Assembly: GCA_013375495.1 (NCBI GenBank)
Contig: JABXKC010000052.1
Location: forward strand, 1-14,679
DNA from: Promethearchaeota archaeon
GTDB taxonomy: Archaea; Asgardarchaeota; Lokiarchaeia; Sigynarchaeales; SOKP01
Direction of reading: 5' to 3'
DNA: 14,679 bases
This document shows positions 13,262 to 14,679 of this stretch, one piece after another; within the stretch, counting starts at the first letter, position 1; every line of letters begins with the position of its first letter. The position numbers and the translations under genes were made by a program. Under the pieces are notes generated by a model that worked only from the letters and a program-made list of their open reading frames with translations, did no database searches and was not told the DNA's origin.

Positions 13262-14437
13262 TTAATCGCCTTTAGGTTTATATTTTTTTGCTATAACCGG
13301 TTTTGATTCTTTAGGCAATGATTTTCTTAAATATTCAGGAAACGCAGTACTTATCTGAATATTGGTTTTTAAAAAGATATAACGCTCGTTTTTATACTTT
13401 AATTCTTCAATAACATCATGTTTTTTTAGGAAAGAAAGCGAGGAATTTAAATGATCTAGAGCTCGTTTCGAGACCAATTTTGGTAATTTGTCTTTGGAGA
13501 TTAATCCACTTCTTAATTCTGAAAGGAGATTGTATTTTTTGGGGTCTGATACGATTTGAAATAAAGTGAATGAATCTTCCTCTAACTCTTCCTTACTGTT
13601 ATTTTCATAGATACTAAAATATTCTTGAACTTTGGGAAGTAATAGCTCTATTAATTCGAGCTCGATTAAATCGGGATTTTCATCAATATATTCAATTACG
13701 CTATCGGGAGGAATTCTTTCAGCATTCACTTCTTTTAATAGTAACACATATTTTTCTACAATTCCGATTTGATTGATAAAAATAAATTGTTTTGAAACCA
13801 GTGTATCAATTAGCTCTTTAAAATCTAACTTTGGAAATGTATCATTATACCATTCTCTTAATCCATCTATTGCAATTGGACCTTTTGACAATTTTTTTAG
13901 GGTTAAGAATATAAATTTTTTATTCAATAAAGTCGCAATTTTCTCTTCTTCGCTTTTTTCCCTCGTGTCTTCAAGTGCTGCCCAGTACAATTCTTTAACC
14001 CACAATTTTATCAGCGAGTTGTTTTTATAGATAAGGTCTTTGTCGGGTTCATCAAAGTTATTGATATCGTTGATGTAAAATGCTGTAAAAATCTCTTCAT
14101 TAGATAAGAGTTTTTCTAAAAATTCTGTACATAATATATTTACACTTTGTTCAATTTCAGAATTAATTTGTTGGTCAAAAATTATGGAAACCATTAACAT
14201 TTCTTTGTTTCCACGAGCCCAATCTGAATGGATTTCGAAGTAATAATTATTTGAGTTGTTTTTTTCAAAAGAATGAGTAAAGAATCCTTCACTAACCGTT
14301 TGATCCATTATGTTTGCTATTCTGGCTGAAAGTTGTTCGTCTAGCATGTTCTCCGGATAGGAATAGAACACTAATGGGCCTATTTTTCGATGGAAATACG
14401 ATAAAGCTACAATTGGTTTCAAGTAATGAATCTCCAC
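13262..14437 (-). CDS. Longin-like domain protein with C-terminal winged-helix repeats
   Basis: A 391-aa protein. The first ~120 residues look like a longin/roadblock-type alpha-beta domain: PIVALSYFHRKIGPLVFYSYP (9-29), then an amphipathic helix (LSARIANIMDQ), the strand YYFEIHSDWARGNKEMLMVS (65-84) and a long helix to ~112. Two winged-helix-like units follow, about 165-235 (LTLKKLSKGPIAIDGLREWY ... FINQIGIVEKYVLL) and 290-360 (FTLFQIVSDPKKYNLLSEL ... HDVIEELKYKNERYIFLK). An acidic linker (~275-290) and a basic tail complete it. Longin-like domains fused to HTH modules are, to my knowledge, a feature of Asgard and some related archaea. Function is unknown; a scaffold or regulatory role near small GTPases or DNA is possible. 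It is co-transcribed with a small winged-helix gene. Domain calls rest on visual pattern. Confidence 0.72.
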   Translation of the reverse strand: MEIHYLKPIVALSYFHRKIGPLVFYSYPENMLDEQLSARIANIMDQTVSEGFFTHSFEKNNSNNYYFEIHSDWARGNKEMLMVSIIFDQQINSEIEQSVNILCTEFLEKLLSNEEIFTAFYINDINNFDEPDKDLIYKNNSLIKLWVKELYWAALEDTREKSEEEKIATLLNKKFIFLTLKKLSKGPIAIDGLREWYNDTFPKLDFKELIDTLVSKQFIFINQIGIVEKYVLLLKEVNAERIPPDSVIEYIDENPDLIELELIELLLPKVQEYFSIYENNSKEELEEDSFTLFQIVSDPKKYNLLSELRSGLISKDKLPKLVSKRALDHLNSSLSFLKKHDVIEELKYKNERYIFLKTNIQISTAFPEYLRKSLPKESKPVIAKKYKPKGD

Positions 14438-14465
14438 TCAATTTTCTATTGTGGTTTTCTTAATA

Positions 14466-14480
14466 TTTTTAATAGTTTTA
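14466..14480 (-). promoter_or_regulatory. Promoter-like element of the longin gene, copy of the rnp3 element
   Basis: The minus strand reads TAAAACTATTAAAAA, identical to 7595-7609 ahead of rnp3. It ends 29 bases before the ATG at 14437, fitting a BRE/TATA box for a leaderless or short-leader mRNA. Confidence 0.4.
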
Positions 14481-14522
14481 CCTAGAATAAATTAATATTA
14501 AAGGTTATATATTCATAAAAAT

Positions 14523-14536
14523 AAATAAATTTATTT
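14523..14536. promoter_or_regulatory. 14-bp A/T palindrome in a divergent promoter
   Basis: AAATAAATTTATTT is its own reverse complement and lies between the divergent longin-like and HAD genes, 39-52 bases before the HAD ATG. It could supply TATA boxes in both directions. Low information content, so chance is possible. Confidence 0.3.
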
Positions 14537-14574
14537 TAATTAAATGAAATTAGAAGGTTTTCCCTAGAAAGACT

Positions 14575-14679
14575 ATGAGCCCTATAAAACTTGTAGGATT
14601 TGACCTTGACGACTGCCTTTATAATTCAACAGCTCTTTCTCAAATAGCAAGAATTAAGGGTATTGATGCGATGATAAGT
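14575..14679 (+). CDS. HAD-superfamily phosphatase, N-terminal fragment
   Basis: The first 35 codons of a gene that continues past the right edge. After MSPIKL the protein has VGFDLDDCLYNST, the HAD motif I (D-x-D-x-x/C-hydrophobic-Y), with the nucleophile D10 and acid/base D12. The following ALSQIARIKGIDAMI resembles the early helix of archaeal subfamily IA HADs of the TIGR02253 (glyceraldehyde-3-phosphate phosphatase-like) type. Motifs II-IV are outside the window, so substrate and completeness cannot be judged. GAAAG lies shortly before the ATG. A seven-codon ATG frame (14544-14567) precedes it but looks incidental. The gene is divergent from the longin-like gene. Confidence 0.85.
   Translation, partial: MSPIKLVGFDLDDCLYNSTALSQIARIKGIDAMIS

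Noticed and set aside
14544..14567. Seven-codon ATG frame ahead of the HAD gene, a possible leader peptide
   Set aside because: No ribosome site and no regulatory codon pattern; short ATG frames are expected by chance.
1..14679. Search for CRISPR, toxin-antitoxin, defence or phage genes, tRNAs and insertion elements
   Set aside because: No repeat-spacer arrays, transposase, nuclease/toxin pairs, tRNA-like cloverleaf or terminal repeats were seen; the gene content looks like ordinary archaeal chromosome.

Overview
The window comes from an AT-rich archaeon. The evidence is a set of archaeal or archaeal/eukaryotic information-processing genes: ribosomal protein L15e, RNase P proteins Rpp30 and Pop5, an Rqc2/NEMF-type protein, a DUF2095-like protein, and a box C/D guide RNA. 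Several genes have TATA-like boxes about 25-30 nt ahead of their start codons, which suggests short or leaderless transcripts. A longin-like/winged-helix protein and a possible EMC6-like membrane protein make an Asgard archaeon the best guess, but no single gene proves it.

Layout. (1) Positions 1-1115: the 5' end of an AbgT-family transporter (minus), the aspartate transcarbamoylase regulatory chain gene pyrI (plus, with no pyrB beside it), and a three-helix membrane protein (minus). (2) 1267-5346: a full-length RqcH/NEMF ribosome quality-control protein (plus) meets a minus-strand cluster. That cluster runs from an anchored surface protein with a CBM9-like domain, through a multi-helix membrane protein, to a glycerophosphodiester phosphodiesterase. 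(3) 5551-7541: a minus-strand RNase P cluster, rnp3 (Rpp30) then rnp2 (Pop5), followed by two unrecognised genes where many archaea carry psmA. (4) 7677-11641: a plus-strand metabolic trio: a DUF39/HcyBio protein with a C-terminal ferredoxin resembling methanogenesis marker 16, an acetolactate-synthase-like thiamine-diphosphate enzyme, and a short-chain dehydrogenase. (5) 11685-12269: rpl15e (minus). In many archaea it sits directly before rnp3-rnp2; here the trio separates them. (6) 12425-13000: a DUF2095-like gene whose stop codon lies in the C box of a newly noticed box C/D sRNA. (7) 13001-14437: a minus-strand longin-like/winged-helix protein and a small winged-helix protein. (8) 14575 to the end: the start of a HAD-family phosphatase.

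Most notable points: the box C/D sRNA at about 12911-12996, with kink-turn, terminal stem and a guide matching the 23S rRNA P-loop; and Pop5, whose conserved first strand is encoded upstream of any ATG/GTG/TTG, so that it appears to start at an ATA overlapping the rnp3 stop. No tRNA, rRNA, CRISPR array, insertion sequence or tandem repeat was seen, and no gene-free stretch exceeds 300 bases. No clearly new multi-gene system is evident; the sRNA, the two unknown RNase P-linked genes and the metabolic trio are the best leads.
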